Below, one piece after another: positions 25,962 to 34,516 of a stretch of 64,000 bases of DNA. Source of the DNA: Polynucleobacter wuianus. GTDB taxonomy: Bacteria > Pseudomonadota > Gammaproteobacteria > Burkholderiales > Burkholderiaceae. The notes beneath the pieces were generated by a model. It had not been told where the DNA came from and did no database searches. It saw nothing but the letters and a program-made list of their open reading frames with translations. The first letter of the stretch is position 1. Every line of letters starts with the position of its first letter. The DNA lies in the NCBI RefSeq assembly GCF_001659725.1, contig NZ_CP015922.1:434001-498000 (forward strand), read 5' to 3'. The position numbers and the translations under genes were made by a program.

Positions 25962-26717
25962 TTATTTATTAACGTGCAAGCCGCACTCTTTGCTATCGCT
26001 TTGTAGCCACCACCAGCGGCCAGCCCGAATATCCTCGCCCTTCTTTACCTGGCGGGTGCAGGGCTCACAGCCAATGCTAGGGTAGCCTTTGAGATGTAGC
26101 GGGTGGATTGGGACGTTCTCTTGTTTAATGTAAGCCCAGACATCGGCTTCACTCCAATCAAACAAAGGATTGAACTTGGCAATACCTCTTACATCATCTA
26201 GTTCTTCTAAATTGAGTTCTGTGCGAGTAGTAGATTGCTCACGACGTTGACCGGTTATCCAGGCATCGGCACCAAGCAATGCTGCATTCAGTGGTTTGAT
26301 TTTGCGTGCACCACAGCATGCTTTTTTGGGTTCTTCACCCTCATAAAAACCATTCATGCCATATTGATCGATAAAAGCCTGTACATCACTTTCTTGTGGA
26401 TACACTTTTTCAATAGCTAGGCCGTAATGATCTTCAGTCGTTTTGACCATATCAACGGTTTCTTGATGCAGACGACCAGTAGCTAAAGTAAATAACTTAA
26501 TCTTTGCATTGGCTTTGCTAATCGCATCTGTTACCACCATATCTTCTGCAGCCAAGCTCGTTGCAAAACGAACATCAGAAAAGCGCTGAGAAATATCGCT
26601 TAAGCGCTGCTTTAAAGTGGCAGACTTTTGTGCAAGTTCCGCTGGCGATAAGACGCTTGGTGGAATGGACCAAAAGGTGGGTTTTTCGAGAGAATTTTGT
26701 AGGTTTTGCTGGGTCAT
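25962..26717 (-). CDS. cysH: Assimilatory APS reductase (CysH family)
   Basis: Reduces adenylylsulfate to sulfite with thioredoxin-type reductants. The 251-residue protein has a SLAAEDMV nucleotide-binding segment and two cysteine pairs, C134-C135 (KACCGARK) and C217/C220 (GCEPCTR), which bind a [4Fe-4S] cluster and mark it as an APS rather than a PAPS reductase. The catalytic cysteine is C245 in the C-terminal ECGLH. No APS kinase is needed. It is the first gene of cysHDN; an inverted repeat lies 72-91 bp upstream. Confidence 0.96.
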   Translation of the reverse strand: MTQQNLQNSLEKPTFWSIPPSVLSPAELAQKSATLKQRLSDISQRFSDVRFATSLAAEDMVVTDAISKANAKIKLFTLATGRLHQETVDMVKTTEDHYGLAIEKVYPQESDVQAFIDQYGMNGFYEGEEPKKACCGARKIKPLNAALLGADAWITGQRREQSTTRTELNLEELDDVRGIAKFNPLFDWSEADVWAYIKQENVPIHPLHLKGYPSIGCEPCTRQVKKGEDIRAGRWWWLQSDSKECGLHVNK

Positions 26718-26788
26718 TTACTTGCTCCGAGAGGGAAGCAAATAGGCGCTTCCAACTCTGACACAGCAGTTTATTGGCTATTCTTATT

Positions 26789-26808
26789 ACTTACAAATAT
26801 ATATAAGT
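26789..26808 (-). promoter_or_regulatory. Palindrome upstream of cysH, possible CysB site
   Basis: ACTTA at 26789-26793 and TAAGT at 26804-26808 form inverted arms around an AT-rich core. The arms resemble those of the longer palindrome before cysT, and the distance from the start codon is similar (72 bp). Binding by the CysB-type protein encoded just upstream is inferred from this shared placement. Confidence 0.4.
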
Positions 26809-26867
26809 CATCTTTTTATACTCAAAAGTAATGGAAAAAGAGGGTTTTGAAGCCCCATAACCGCTTT

Positions 26868-27809
26868 TTAGTCTAAGTCGATGTCAGATTCGGGTTTGAG
26901 GGCTGCCTTGACCTTGGCTTCATCGAGCTTGGGTGAGCATAACTCTATGAATTCATAGGCAAAACCTCGCAAGAAGTAGCCTTTTCTCAGGGCAATACGG
27001 GTGGTGTTGTCTTCAAAGAGATTGCCCACATCCAAGAGGCTGAGCTTGGTATCACGATCCGATTGATAAGCCATGGAAGCGATGATGCCAATTCCAAGGC
27101 CTAACTCTACGTAGGTTTTGATCACGTCAGCATCGAGTGCAGACATCACGATGTCTGGAGTAATGCCAGCTTTAGAAAAAGTTTCATCAACCGATTTTCT
27201 ACCAGTAAATCCTTCGTGATAGGTCACGATGGGATATTCTGCAATTTCTTCTAAAGATAAATTCTTTTTACCTTCGAGTGGATGGCCTTTTGGAACGACT
27301 ACTGTGTGATGCCAAGAGTAATAAGGGAAGGTGACCAATTCTGGAATGCCTTCTAAAGCTTCAGTAGCAATGCCGATGTCCGCGCGACCCTCAAGCAATA
27401 ACTCAACAATTTCTTGTGGACTGCCTTGATGAAGTGCAAGGTGTACATTCGGAAATTTTTTCTTAAACTGACTAACTACATTTGGCAATGCATAACGCGC
27501 TTGCGTGTGGGTTGTAGCGATTGTCAGCTGCCCTTTATCGGCCTGGCTAAACTGCGCTCCCAACTGCTTAATATTTTTGGTATCGAGCAAGATGCGTTCA
27601 ACGATCGTTAGTAGCTCTTTGCCAGGCTCTGTAAGGCCTAGGAGGCGCTTGCCTTTGCGAACAAAAAGCTCTACTCCCAATTCATCCTCTAAATCCAGAA
27701 TATGTTTGCTAACGCCAGACTGTGAGGTAGCCAGAGCGTTACCAACCTCAGTCAGGTTGAAATTACGACGGACAGTTTCGCGAATGATACGCAGTTGTTG
27801 AAAGTTCAT
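26868..27809 (-). CDS. cysB: CysB/Cbl-type LysR regulator of sulfur assimilation
   Basis: LysR-family activator of sulfate assimilation genes, 313 residues. The start MNFQQLRIIRETVRRNFNLT and the helix-turn-helix ending in SQSGVSKHILDLEDELG are characteristic of CysB and Cbl. The effector domain includes the ATTHTQARYALP segment that in CysB binds N-acetylserine or sulfate. It is the last gene of cysT-cysW-cysA-cysB, 14 bp after cysA, and stands directly upstream of cysHDN. CysB and Cbl cannot be told apart with certainty here. Confidence 0.92.
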   Translation of the reverse strand: MNFQQLRIIRETVRRNFNLTEVGNALATSQSGVSKHILDLEDELGVELFVRKGKRLLGLTEPGKELLTIVERILLDTKNIKQLGAQFSQADKGQLTIATTHTQARYALPNVVSQFKKKFPNVHLALHQGSPQEIVELLLEGRADIGIATEALEGIPELVTFPYYSWHHTVVVPKGHPLEGKKNLSLEEIAEYPIVTYHEGFTGRKSVDETFSKAGITPDIVMSALDADVIKTYVELGLGIGIIASMAYQSDRDTKLSLLDVGNLFEDNTTRIALRKGYFLRGFAYEFIELCSPKLDEAKVKAALKPESDIDLD

Positions 27810-27823
27810 GGCGACCTATTGTC

Positions 27824-28912
27824 TTAATTCTTGGATAGTTTTTCGAAAACGCGTAATTGTGATGGAACAATTCTAACTTGCTGACCTTCAACCAGACCAC
27901 GTTTTACTACTTCGATCTTAGGAAGCTCTACTTCATAGAATTGCTGAGCATATTCGCCACCGCTTGATGCTGCGGAGAGTTCAATACGAGAATTCAATCC
28001 AAAAGAGAGAATGCGATCTATTTTGGCTGGTACCCCATCACTTCGACTATTGTCGGCAACAATATCGAGTTCATGTGGGCGTGCAAACGCCATCACCGAT
28101 GCGCCTTGAGAAATACTGCTGGAGTAGTTGTGCTCGAGCTTGTCATTTCCTACTTGAATGCCTTCGCCCTCCACACGACCATGAAATAAATTCACATTGC
28201 CCAAGAACCCATATACAAAAGGAGTGGCAGGATGTTCATAGACTTCATCTGGACTGCCGATTTGCTCGACATTGCCTTGGTTCATGAGCACTACACGATC
28301 AGCTACTTCGAGCGCTTCCTCCTGATCGTGGGTTACGAAAATTGAGGTGATATGGAGTTCATCATGTAATTGACGTAACCAGCGACGCAACTCTTTACGC
28401 ACTTTGGCATCTAGTGCACCAAAGGGTTCATCTAATAGTAATACTTTAGGTTGCACGGCCAAAGCTCGAGCCAAAGCAATGCGTTGACGTTGACCGCCAG
28501 ATAGTTGTGCGGGGAAGCGATCATGTAGCCAATCTAGTTGAACGAGCTTTAATAGCTCATGAACTTTGTGCGCGATCTCATCTTTGCTTGGGCGCTCTTT
28601 ACGATTCTTCACTTGCAAGCCAAAAGCAACGTTATCAAAAACAGTCATATGCTTAAACAGGGCATAGTGTTGAAATACAAATCCCACTTGACGATCGCGC
28701 ACGGGGGTGGCTGAAGTATCGGCACCATCTAAAATAATATTGCCACTATCGGGGGTCTCAAGACCGGCAATGATGCGCAAAAGCGTAGTCTTTCCACAGC
28801 CAGATGGGCCTAAAAGGGCAACTAGCTCGCCCGATGGAAATTCGAGAGAAACATTATTTAAGGCAACAAAGTCACCAAATTTTTTATTAACGTTTTGAAC
28901 AACAATACTCAT
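27824..28912 (-). CDS. cysA: Sulfate/thiosulfate ABC transporter ATP-binding protein
   Basis: ATPase of the sulfate importer, 362 residues. Walker A GPSGCGKTT is at about 34-42, the signature LSGGQRQR near 138, Walker B VLLLDEPFGALD and the H-loop VTHDQEEA follow; a C-terminal TOBE-like domain from about 240 is typical of CysA. It overlaps cysW by 4 bp in the minus-strand transporter operon. Confidence 0.97.
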   Translation of the reverse strand: MSIVVQNVNKKFGDFVALNNVSLEFPSGELVALLGPSGCGKTTLLRIIAGLETPDSGNIILDGADTSATPVRDRQVGFVFQHYALFKHMTVFDNVAFGLQVKNRKERPSKDEIAHKVHELLKLVQLDWLHDRFPAQLSGGQRQRIALARALAVQPKVLLLDEPFGALDAKVRKELRRWLRQLHDELHITSIFVTHDQEEALEVADRVVLMNQGNVEQIGSPDEVYEHPATPFVYGFLGNVNLFHGRVEGEGIQVGNDKLEHNYSSSISQGASVMAFARPHELDIVADNSRSDGVPAKIDRILSFGLNSRIELSAASSGGEYAQQFYEVELPKIEVVKRGLVEGQQVRIVPSQLRVFEKLSKN

Positions 28913-29781
28913 AATGGACCTTCGATTGCGGGTGCTGCGTTTGTTTCGGATTCAAGGCGCCATTCCACATAGGTTTTGGCAGCCAGAGTTAATAGTGCTA
29001 AGAGAGCCAGTAGGGATGCCACTGCAAATGCAGCAACATAGTTGTATTCGTTGTAGAGAATTTCTACTTGCAGTGGAATGGTATTTGTATAGCCGCGAAT
29101 GTGACCAGAGACAACTGAAACAGCTCCAAATTCTCCCATTGCACGAGCATTACAAAGAATGACTCCGTATAGCAAGCCCCATTTGATGTTGGGGAGGGTG
29201 ACATACCAAAAGGTTTGCCAACCATTAGCACCTAAAACGGTTGCAGCCTCTTCCTCTTCGCGACCCTGTGCCTCCATTAATGGGATTAGTTCACGTGCGA
29301 CAAATGGAAAGGTGACAAAAATAGTAGCCAAAATAATTCCAGGCACGGCAAAAATGATCTTGATGTCATGGTCGGAAAGCCAGCTGCCGAACCAACCTTG
29401 GGCACCAAATACCAGTACGAAAATTAAGCCTGCGATGACGGGAGAAACGGAAAAGGGGATGTCAATTAGTGTGATCAGAAGGTGTTTTCCCCTGAAATCA
29501 AACTTAGCGATAGCCCATGAAGCTGCAACTCCGAAGATAAGATTCAAAGGAACTGCAATACCTGCTGCGAGCAAGGTTAATTTAATGGCTGACCAAGTAT
29601 CAGGCTCCGTTAAGGCATTGAAGTAATAGACCCAGCCTTTATGTAGCGCTTCTGCAAACACTGAAAAAAGTGGGAGCAGCAGAAAGATACCAAAGAAGCT
29701 TAAGGACAGAAATAAAACAATCGTTTTTACGATTGCAGAGTCTCGTGTTGCGCTACTACGTTCAAAACGCGTCGTACTCAT
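28909..29781 (-). CDS. cysW: Sulfate ABC transporter permease CysW
   Basis: Inner-membrane permease of 290 residues with six predicted helices and the binding-protein-dependent permease loop EEEAATVLGANGWQTFWYV near 175-193 that contacts CysA. A final VEWRLE tail is typical of CysW. It shares a single base with the end of cysT and overlaps cysA by 4 bp. Confidence 0.96.
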   Translation of the reverse strand: MSTTRFERSSATRDSAIVKTIVLFLSLSFFGIFLLLPLFSVFAEALHKGWVYYFNALTEPDTWSAIKLTLLAAGIAVPLNLIFGVAASWAIAKFDFRGKHLLITLIDIPFSVSPVIAGLIFVLVFGAQGWFGSWLSDHDIKIIFAVPGIILATIFVTFPFVARELIPLMEAQGREEEEAATVLGANGWQTFWYVTLPNIKWGLLYGVILCNARAMGEFGAVSVVSGHIRGYTNTIPLQVEILYNEYNYVAAFAVASLLALLALLTLAAKTYVEWRLESETNAAPAIEGPL

Positions 29782-30617
29782 TAGCGAGTCCTCCCCGTTC
29801 TTTTCGCAGTCCAGGCTTGCAAGCCATTAATTGCAAGAAGCAAAATCATTGAGATAACGAGCATCACAGAGGCGATCGCCGTTGCGCCAGCGTAGTCGTA
29901 CTGTTCCAGCTTGGTAATGATCATCAGTGGAGTGATTTCCGAGACCATTGGAATATTGCCAGCAATAAAGATGACAGAGCCGTACTCACCAACAGCACGT
30001 GCGAAAGCAAGTGCAAATCCAGTAAGTAAGGCAGGCAAAAGAATGGGTAACACCACCCGTCTAAAGGTTTGCCAACGACTAGCGCCAAGGCTTGCAGAGG
30101 CCTCTTCTAACTCTATTTCAATTTCTTCGAGAATGGGCTGTACTGTTCTGACAACAAAGGGAAGTCCAATAAATATCAGGGCAACAAGAACGCCCCATGG
30201 GGTAAAAGCAATCTTGATTCCAAGTGGTTCAAGGTATTGACCGATCCAACCATTTTTTGAGTAGAGAGCAGCTAATGCAATACCAGTTACGGCGGTGGGT
30301 AATGCGAATGGAAGATCTACTAGAGCATCAACTAAATTTTTACCAATAAAGGTGTAGCGCACAAGAGACCATGCTAGTAAAAGACCAAAGATTGAGTTGA
30401 TGAATCCGGCTAATAGGGCCATACCAAAGCTAAGTCGATACGATGCCATTACCCTAGGAGAAGTAACTTCAGTAATGAACTCGCTAAAAGTGAGGCTAGT
30501 GGTCTTAAAAATGACTGCAGAGAGTGGAATTAAGACGATGATCGACAAATAGGTAATGGTGTAACCAAGCGATAAACCAAAACCAGGGAAGATGCTATTT
30601 TTCTTTGCTGAAGACAT
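29781..30617 (-). CDS. cysT: Sulfate ABC transporter permease CysT (CysU)
   Basis: Partner permease of CysW, 278 residues, six helices, with the EEASASLGASRWQTFRRVVLP coupling loop near 170-190 and the FARAVGEYGSVIFIAGN stretch of CysT. First gene of cysTWAB. A 10-bp perfect palindrome lies 54-76 bp upstream of its start, after the terminator of the binding-protein gene, so the operon probably has its own promoter. Confidence 0.96.
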   Translation of the reverse strand: MSSAKKNSIFPGFGLSLGYTITYLSIIVLIPLSAVIFKTTSLTFSEFITEVTSPRVMASYRLSFGMALLAGFINSIFGLLLAWSLVRYTFIGKNLVDALVDLPFALPTAVTGIALAALYSKNGWIGQYLEPLGIKIAFTPWGVLVALIFIGLPFVVRTVQPILEEIEIELEEASASLGASRWQTFRRVVLPILLPALLTGFALAFARAVGEYGSVIFIAGNIPMVSEITPLMIITKLEQYDYAGATAIASVMLVISMILLLAINGLQAWTAKRTGRTR

Positions 30618-30670
30618 CCCATCAGTCTAGGGTTTTGCTCCATTAAAGGGAAACAAGAAAAGATCATTAA

Positions 30671-30693
30671 CTTATATGCAAAATGCATATAAG
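30671..30693 (-). promoter_or_regulatory. Perfect palindrome upstream of cysT, possible CysB site
   Basis: CTTATATGCA at 30671-30680 is exactly inverted as TGCATATAAG at 30684-30693 with an AAA centre. It sits 54 bp before the cysT start and just after the sbp terminator. A similar TTA/TAA-armed element is found before cysH. The protein that binds it is inferred only. Confidence 0.55.
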
Positions 30694-30705
30694 AGGCATG
30701 TATCA

Positions 30706-30740
30706 AGAAAAACAGCCCAGAGAGTGTCGTCTGGGCTGTT
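30706..30740 (-). terminator. Terminator of the sulfate-binding protein gene
   Basis: AACAGCCCAGA (30711-30721) pairs perfectly with TCTGGGCTGTT (30730-30740), an 11-bp stem with an 8-nt loop. On the minus strand it is followed by TTTTTCTTG. It lies 31 bp after the stop of the binding-protein gene and separates it from cysT. Confidence 0.9.
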
Positions 30741-30771
30741 TAGGGTTAATTCATATAACTACTAGCGGTGA

Positions 30772-31776
30772 TCATTTAACAATGATTTCATCAAATATAC
30801 CTCCATCATTGAAGTGGGTCTTTTGAGCTTTCTGCCAGCCACCGAATACTTGATCAATCGTGACAAGCTTCACTTTAGCGAATTGATTTGCGTACTTAGC
30901 AGCTACCTTAGGGTCACGTGGGCGATAGTAGTTTTGGGCGGCAATCTCTTGACCCTCTGGGGTGTATAGACCTTGTAGGTAAGCTGTTGCCACCTTACGA
31001 GTGCCTTTCTTATCAACTACTTTATCTACTACTGCTACAGGTGGTTCAGCAAGAATGGAAATTGATGGGGTGACGATGTCAAATTTTTCTGGACCTAACT
31101 CTTTAACTGCCAAGTAAGCTTCGTTTTCCCAGGCAATCAAAACATCACCAATACCGCGTTCAGTAAAGGTTGTAGTTGCACCACGTGCACCTGAATCTAG
31201 AACTTTCACATTGGCATAGAGTTTTTTAACAAAAGCTTTTGCTGAAGCATCATTGCCGCCAGGTTGTTTAAGTGCATATGCCCATGCTGCTAAGTAGTTC
31301 CAGCGAGCGCCACCTGAAGTTTTCGGATTTGGTGTAATCACCTCGATACCAGGTTTTGTTAGATCATTCCAATCTTTGATGCCCTTTGGGTTGCCTTTAC
31401 GTACCAAGAAAACAATCGTTGAGGTGTACGGGGAAGAATTGTCTTTGAATTTCTTCTGCCAGTCTTTGGCTACTAGACCTTTCTCCGCCAGGATATCGAT
31501 GTCATAAGCTAGGGCGAGGGTTACAACATCCGCATCTAATCCATCCAAAACAGCACGTGCTTGTTTCCCAGAGCCGCCATGAGATTGTTTAATTGAGATA
31601 TCTTGCCCGGCCGATTTCTTCCAGTCAGCCGTGAAGACTTTGTCGTAGTCCTGATAGAGCTCACGAGTAGGATCGTAAGACACATTCAAAATACTTTGTT
31701 GAGCAAAGCTTATAGAGATTAGGCCTATACCCAAGAAGAGTGCGGCTGCAAATTTTGATAAACCAATACGTTTCAT
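30772..31776 (-). CDS. sbp: Periplasmic sulfate-binding protein
   Basis: Receptor delivering sulfate (or thiosulfate) to CysTWA. The 334-residue product has a signal peptide ending in SISFAQQ and the family motifs ILNVSYDPTRELYQDYDK, GGSGKQARAVLDG and NPKTSGGARWNYLAAW. Sbp and CysP are close relatives; the symbol is therefore moderate. It has its own terminator before cysT. A hydrolase gene lies 43 bp upstream in the same direction. Confidence 0.94.
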   Translation of the reverse strand: MKRIGLSKFAAALFLGIGLISISFAQQSILNVSYDPTRELYQDYDKVFTADWKKSAGQDISIKQSHGGSGKQARAVLDGLDADVVTLALAYDIDILAEKGLVAKDWQKKFKDNSSPYTSTIVFLVRKGNPKGIKDWNDLTKPGIEVITPNPKTSGGARWNYLAAWAYALKQPGGNDASAKAFVKKLYANVKVLDSGARGATTTFTERGIGDVLIAWENEAYLAVKELGPEKFDIVTPSISILAEPPVAVVDKVVDKKGTRKVATAYLQGLYTPEGQEIAAQNYYRPRDPKVAAKYANQFAKVKLVTIDQVFGGWQKAQKTHFNDGGIFDEIIVK

Positions 31777-31819
31777 TGCAATTCCTTTCAGTAGATGGAA
31801 AGAATTTAGAGAAAAACCC

Positions 31820-32479
31820 TTAAGCAGGGAAGCAAGAAAAAGTGGATTGGTTATCGTTAAATGGAATTAAAGCCGAATTATCTTTAAAAACAGAGGCTTG
31901 GGATGATTTATAAGTATGGGCATAGCCTTTGAAATGATAAAAAAGCTTGAGACCATCGGGCCAAGGCCCAAACCCAGAGGCAGTATTAATATGCCCAGCC
32001 TCTTTCAATGTAAAAGTGCGGCTACCCCAGCACTCACCCCATAGCCTAGCCTTCGATGCTTGCATCCATGGATCGTTATCACTTGCAATGAGAAGACTTG
32101 GTACGGGTAGGGCATGTGCTGGAATTTGTGCGCGAATACTTTCTGATGCGCCAATTCCATGCCAACGCTTAACTCCATTTTGATCAAATCGCTCTGGATC
32201 GGCTGGTGCAACAAGCATTAAACCGGCAACTTTCTCTGGATTTTCAATTGCAGCCAGTATGGATGCCAGGCAGCCAAAGCTATGTGCAATAAGCCATGCA
32301 GGGGATGTCAGATCAGTTAGGGTGCGACCAATATTAGTTGCCCAGTTGGAGAGGGCGGGCTGTTCCCAGTTCTGGTGAATTCGCTTTGACCCAGGAATTT
32401 GGCTCTCCATCCAGCTTTGCCAATGAGCATCCTCGCTACCGCGATATCCTGGAATGATGAGGGTATTTGTATTAGTCAT
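31820..32479 (-). CDS. RBBP9/YdeN-type alpha/beta hydrolase
   Basis: Small serine hydrolase of 219 residues. It has the family start IIPGYRGSEDAHWQSWME, the nucleophile elbow AHSFGC (serine near 68), an aspartate in DNDPWM and the catalytic histidine in EAGHIN. These give an intact Ser-Asp-His triad. Substrates of this family are unknown. It lies upstream of the sulfate-binding gene in the same direction and may share its transcript; a sulfur-related role is only suggested by position. Confidence 0.88.
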   Translation of the reverse strand: MTNTNTLIIPGYRGSEDAHWQSWMESQIPGSKRIHQNWEQPALSNWATNIGRTLTDLTSPAWLIAHSFGCLASILAAIENPEKVAGLMLVAPADPERFDQNGVKRWHGIGASESIRAQIPAHALPVPSLLIASDNDPWMQASKARLWGECWGSRTFTLKEAGHINTASGFGPWPDGLKLFYHFKGYAHTYKSSQASVFKDNSALIPFNDNQSTFSCFPA

Positions 32480-32633
32480 AGTGAATTAGGTCCTCACTGT
32501 AATGAGATTGTTCAAAACTTGGAATCAAGAAATTCTGATATCGATATTTAGGAATGCTTATACATAATTCTTAGTTCTGTTATTTCACTTTTAGTCATAA
32601 ATTTCATTTGTTTATTCATTGCACAAATGTTTT

Positions 32634-33542
32634 ATGTCTAGTCATCATCAGGTTCCTGCCTCATTTCAACTTTCGCGAGTTGTCGCAGATCTTCGCCATT
32701 CTCGCGAAGAGACTCATAAGATTCGACACTTAGGAAGGGTGCGTGAACTGCCTTCAAGGGAGGCGCTTGAAGAAGTTTTAAAAGGACTGTTCGCTGCTTT
32801 ATTTCCTACGCATTACGGCCGGTCTGACTTAACAGATGAGTCTATTGATTTTTTTGTTGGGAGCGTCTTAAGCGTCGCCCTAAATACGCTATCAGAGCAA
32901 ATTCGTCGGGGTTTGTATTTTTCGTCAAATAGCAATCTAGAGGCAGAGGCCACATTTGATGCTTTAGCGGAAAAACTAACAACGCAATTTGCATCTGAGC
33001 TTCCTGCAATACGAGCATTAATAGTGAGTGATATCCGTGCTGCGATGAGTGGGGACCCTGCAGCAACGAGTATTTCTGAAATTCTCTTGTGCTACCCAGG
33101 TGTAAGCGCGGCGATTCATTATCGAATTGCCCATGCGCTTTATGAGTTAGGCGCTCCATTGCTGGCAAGGTTTATCTCAGAGATTGCCCACTCCAAAACT
33201 GGTGTAGATATACATCCAGGGGCAAAGATTGGTGAAGGCTTCTTTATTGATCATGGGACCGGCGTGGTGATTGGGCAAACTGCCATATTAGGCAAAAACG
33301 TACGCCTATATCAAGCGGTAACTTTGGGCGCTAAGCGGTTTCCAGAGGATGACGAAGGCAATCTCATTAAAGGCGCAGAACGTCATCCCATTCTTGAGGA
33401 TGATGTCGTCATTTATGCCGGCGCTACGGTATTAGGGCGTATCACGATTGGTGCTAGATCAACTATAGGTGGAAATGTGTGGTTAACGAGAAGTGTTCCA
33501 CCAGATAGCAATATTTCTCAGGCTCAAACCCTTGGGCACTAG
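32634..33542 (+). CDS. Serine O-acetyltransferase (CysE/SrpH type) of the encapsulin operon
   Basis: Makes O-acetylserine, the carbon skeleton for cysteine. The 302-residue product has an alpha-helical N-terminal domain and a left-handed beta-helix from about 178: hexapeptide repeats GVDIHPGAKIGEGFFIDHG and VIGQTAILGKNVRLYQAVTLG with the active-site histidines. It is longer than E. coli CysE (273). The first ATG is at 32634; a TTG five codons earlier is less likely. The encapsulin gene follows 53 bp later. Serine acetyltransferases (SrpH) accompany SrpI-type encapsulins elsewhere, so this copy is probably specific to the compartment. Confidence 0.93.
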   Translation: MSSHHQVPASFQLSRVVADLRHSREETHKIRHLGRVRELPSREALEEVLKGLFAALFPTHYGRSDLTDESIDFFVGSVLSVALNTLSEQIRRGLYFSSNSNLEAEATFDALAEKLTTQFASELPAIRALIVSDIRAAMSGDPAATSISEILLCYPGVSAAIHYRIAHALYELGAPLLARFISEIAHSKTGVDIHPGAKIGEGFFIDHGTGVVIGQTAILGKNVRLYQAVTLGAKRFPEDDEGNLIKGAERHPILEDDVVIYAGATVLGRITIGARSTIGGNVWLTRSVPPDSNISQAQTLGH

Positions 33543-33595
33543 CAACCTAACAAGATTTTTTCAATCATTCTTTAAACAAGTAAAAAGGAGTAGTT

Positions 33596-34516
33596 ATGGC
33601 AGAAGTTATTCAAAGTCCAACCGCATTAGGTGACTTAGCAGCTCGGCAATTAGCCAATGCAACTAAGACGGTTCCTCAGTTATCTACAATTTCACCTCGT
33701 TGGTTAACTCAGTTATTGGGTTGGGTTCCGGTAGAGGCGGGTATTTATCGTTTAAATAGAGTTATCAATCCATCTGAGGTATTGACAGACTGTTCTAGTC
33801 GTGACGATGAGCGGGTATTACCGCAGACATTTGTGGACTATGATGCAAACCCACGCGAGTACTTCTTAAGTGCTGTAAATACAGTGTTAGACGTTCATAC
33901 ACGTATCTCTGACTTGTACAGCAGTCCATACAATCAAATTAGCGAACAATTGCGACTAACAATTGAAACTGTAAAAGAGCGTCAAGAAGGTGAGTTAATT
34001 AACAATGCTGAGTACGGTTTATTAGCAAGCGTTGCTCCTGATCAGCGTATTAAAACTCGTACTGGAGCGCCGACACCAGATGATTTAGATGAGTTATTAA
34101 CTAAGGTATGGAAAGAGCCTGGATTCTTTTTGGCTCATCCAAAAACGATTGCAGCTTTTGGTCGTGAATGTACCCGTCGCGGTGTTCCTCCTCCAACTAC
34201 AGGTTTATTTGGCAGTCAATTTTTGACATGGCGTGGCGTTCCATTGATTCCATCGGATAAGGTGAAGATTCAAGATGGTAAGTCATCTATTTTGTTGATT
34301 CGCTCTGGCGAGAAGAAACAGGGTGTCGTAGGTTTATATCAACCAAATTTACCAGGCGAACAAAGTCCAGGCTTATCTGTTCGCTTCATGGGTATTAACA
34401 ACAAAGCAATTGCTTCTTATTTGGTTTCTTTATATTGCTCTTTGGCTGTGTTGACTGATGATGCGCTTGCAGTTCTTGATGGCGTTGAGGTTGGTAAATA
34501 TCATGAGTACAAGTAA
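33596..34516 (+). CDS. Family 2A encapsulin shell protein (SrpI type)
   Basis: Self-assembling HK97-fold shell protein expected to form an icosahedral nanocompartment. The 306-residue product starts with an extended arm (about 1-45), contains TLLG-like TQLLGWVPVEAGIYRLNR, QTFVDYDANPREYFLSAVNTVLDVH and TIETVKERQEGELINN, and a conserved FFLAHPKTIAAFGRECTRRGVPPPT stretch near 178-202 typical of the SrpI-like family. It has an AAAGGAG ribosome-binding site. The cysteine desulfurase gene overlaps its end by 14 bp. No cyclic-nucleotide-binding domain is present, so it is type 2A rather than 2B. Confidence 0.93.
   Translation: MAEVIQSPTALGDLAARQLANATKTVPQLSTISPRWLTQLLGWVPVEAGIYRLNRVINPSEVLTDCSSRDDERVLPQTFVDYDANPREYFLSAVNTVLDVHTRISDLYSSPYNQISEQLRLTIETVKERQEGELINNAEYGLLASVAPDQRIKTRTGAPTPDDLDELLTKVWKEPGFFLAHPKTIAAFGRECTRRGVPPPTTGLFGSQFLTWRGVPLIPSDKVKIQDGKSSILLIRSGEKKQGVVGLYQPNLPGEQSPGLSVRFMGINNKAIASYLVSLYCSLAVLTDDALAVLDGVEVGKYHEYK

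Noticed and set aside
28914..30240. Plus-strand reading frames over cysW and cysT
   Set aside because: Antisense to well-supported permease genes with no ribosome-binding site or family signature.
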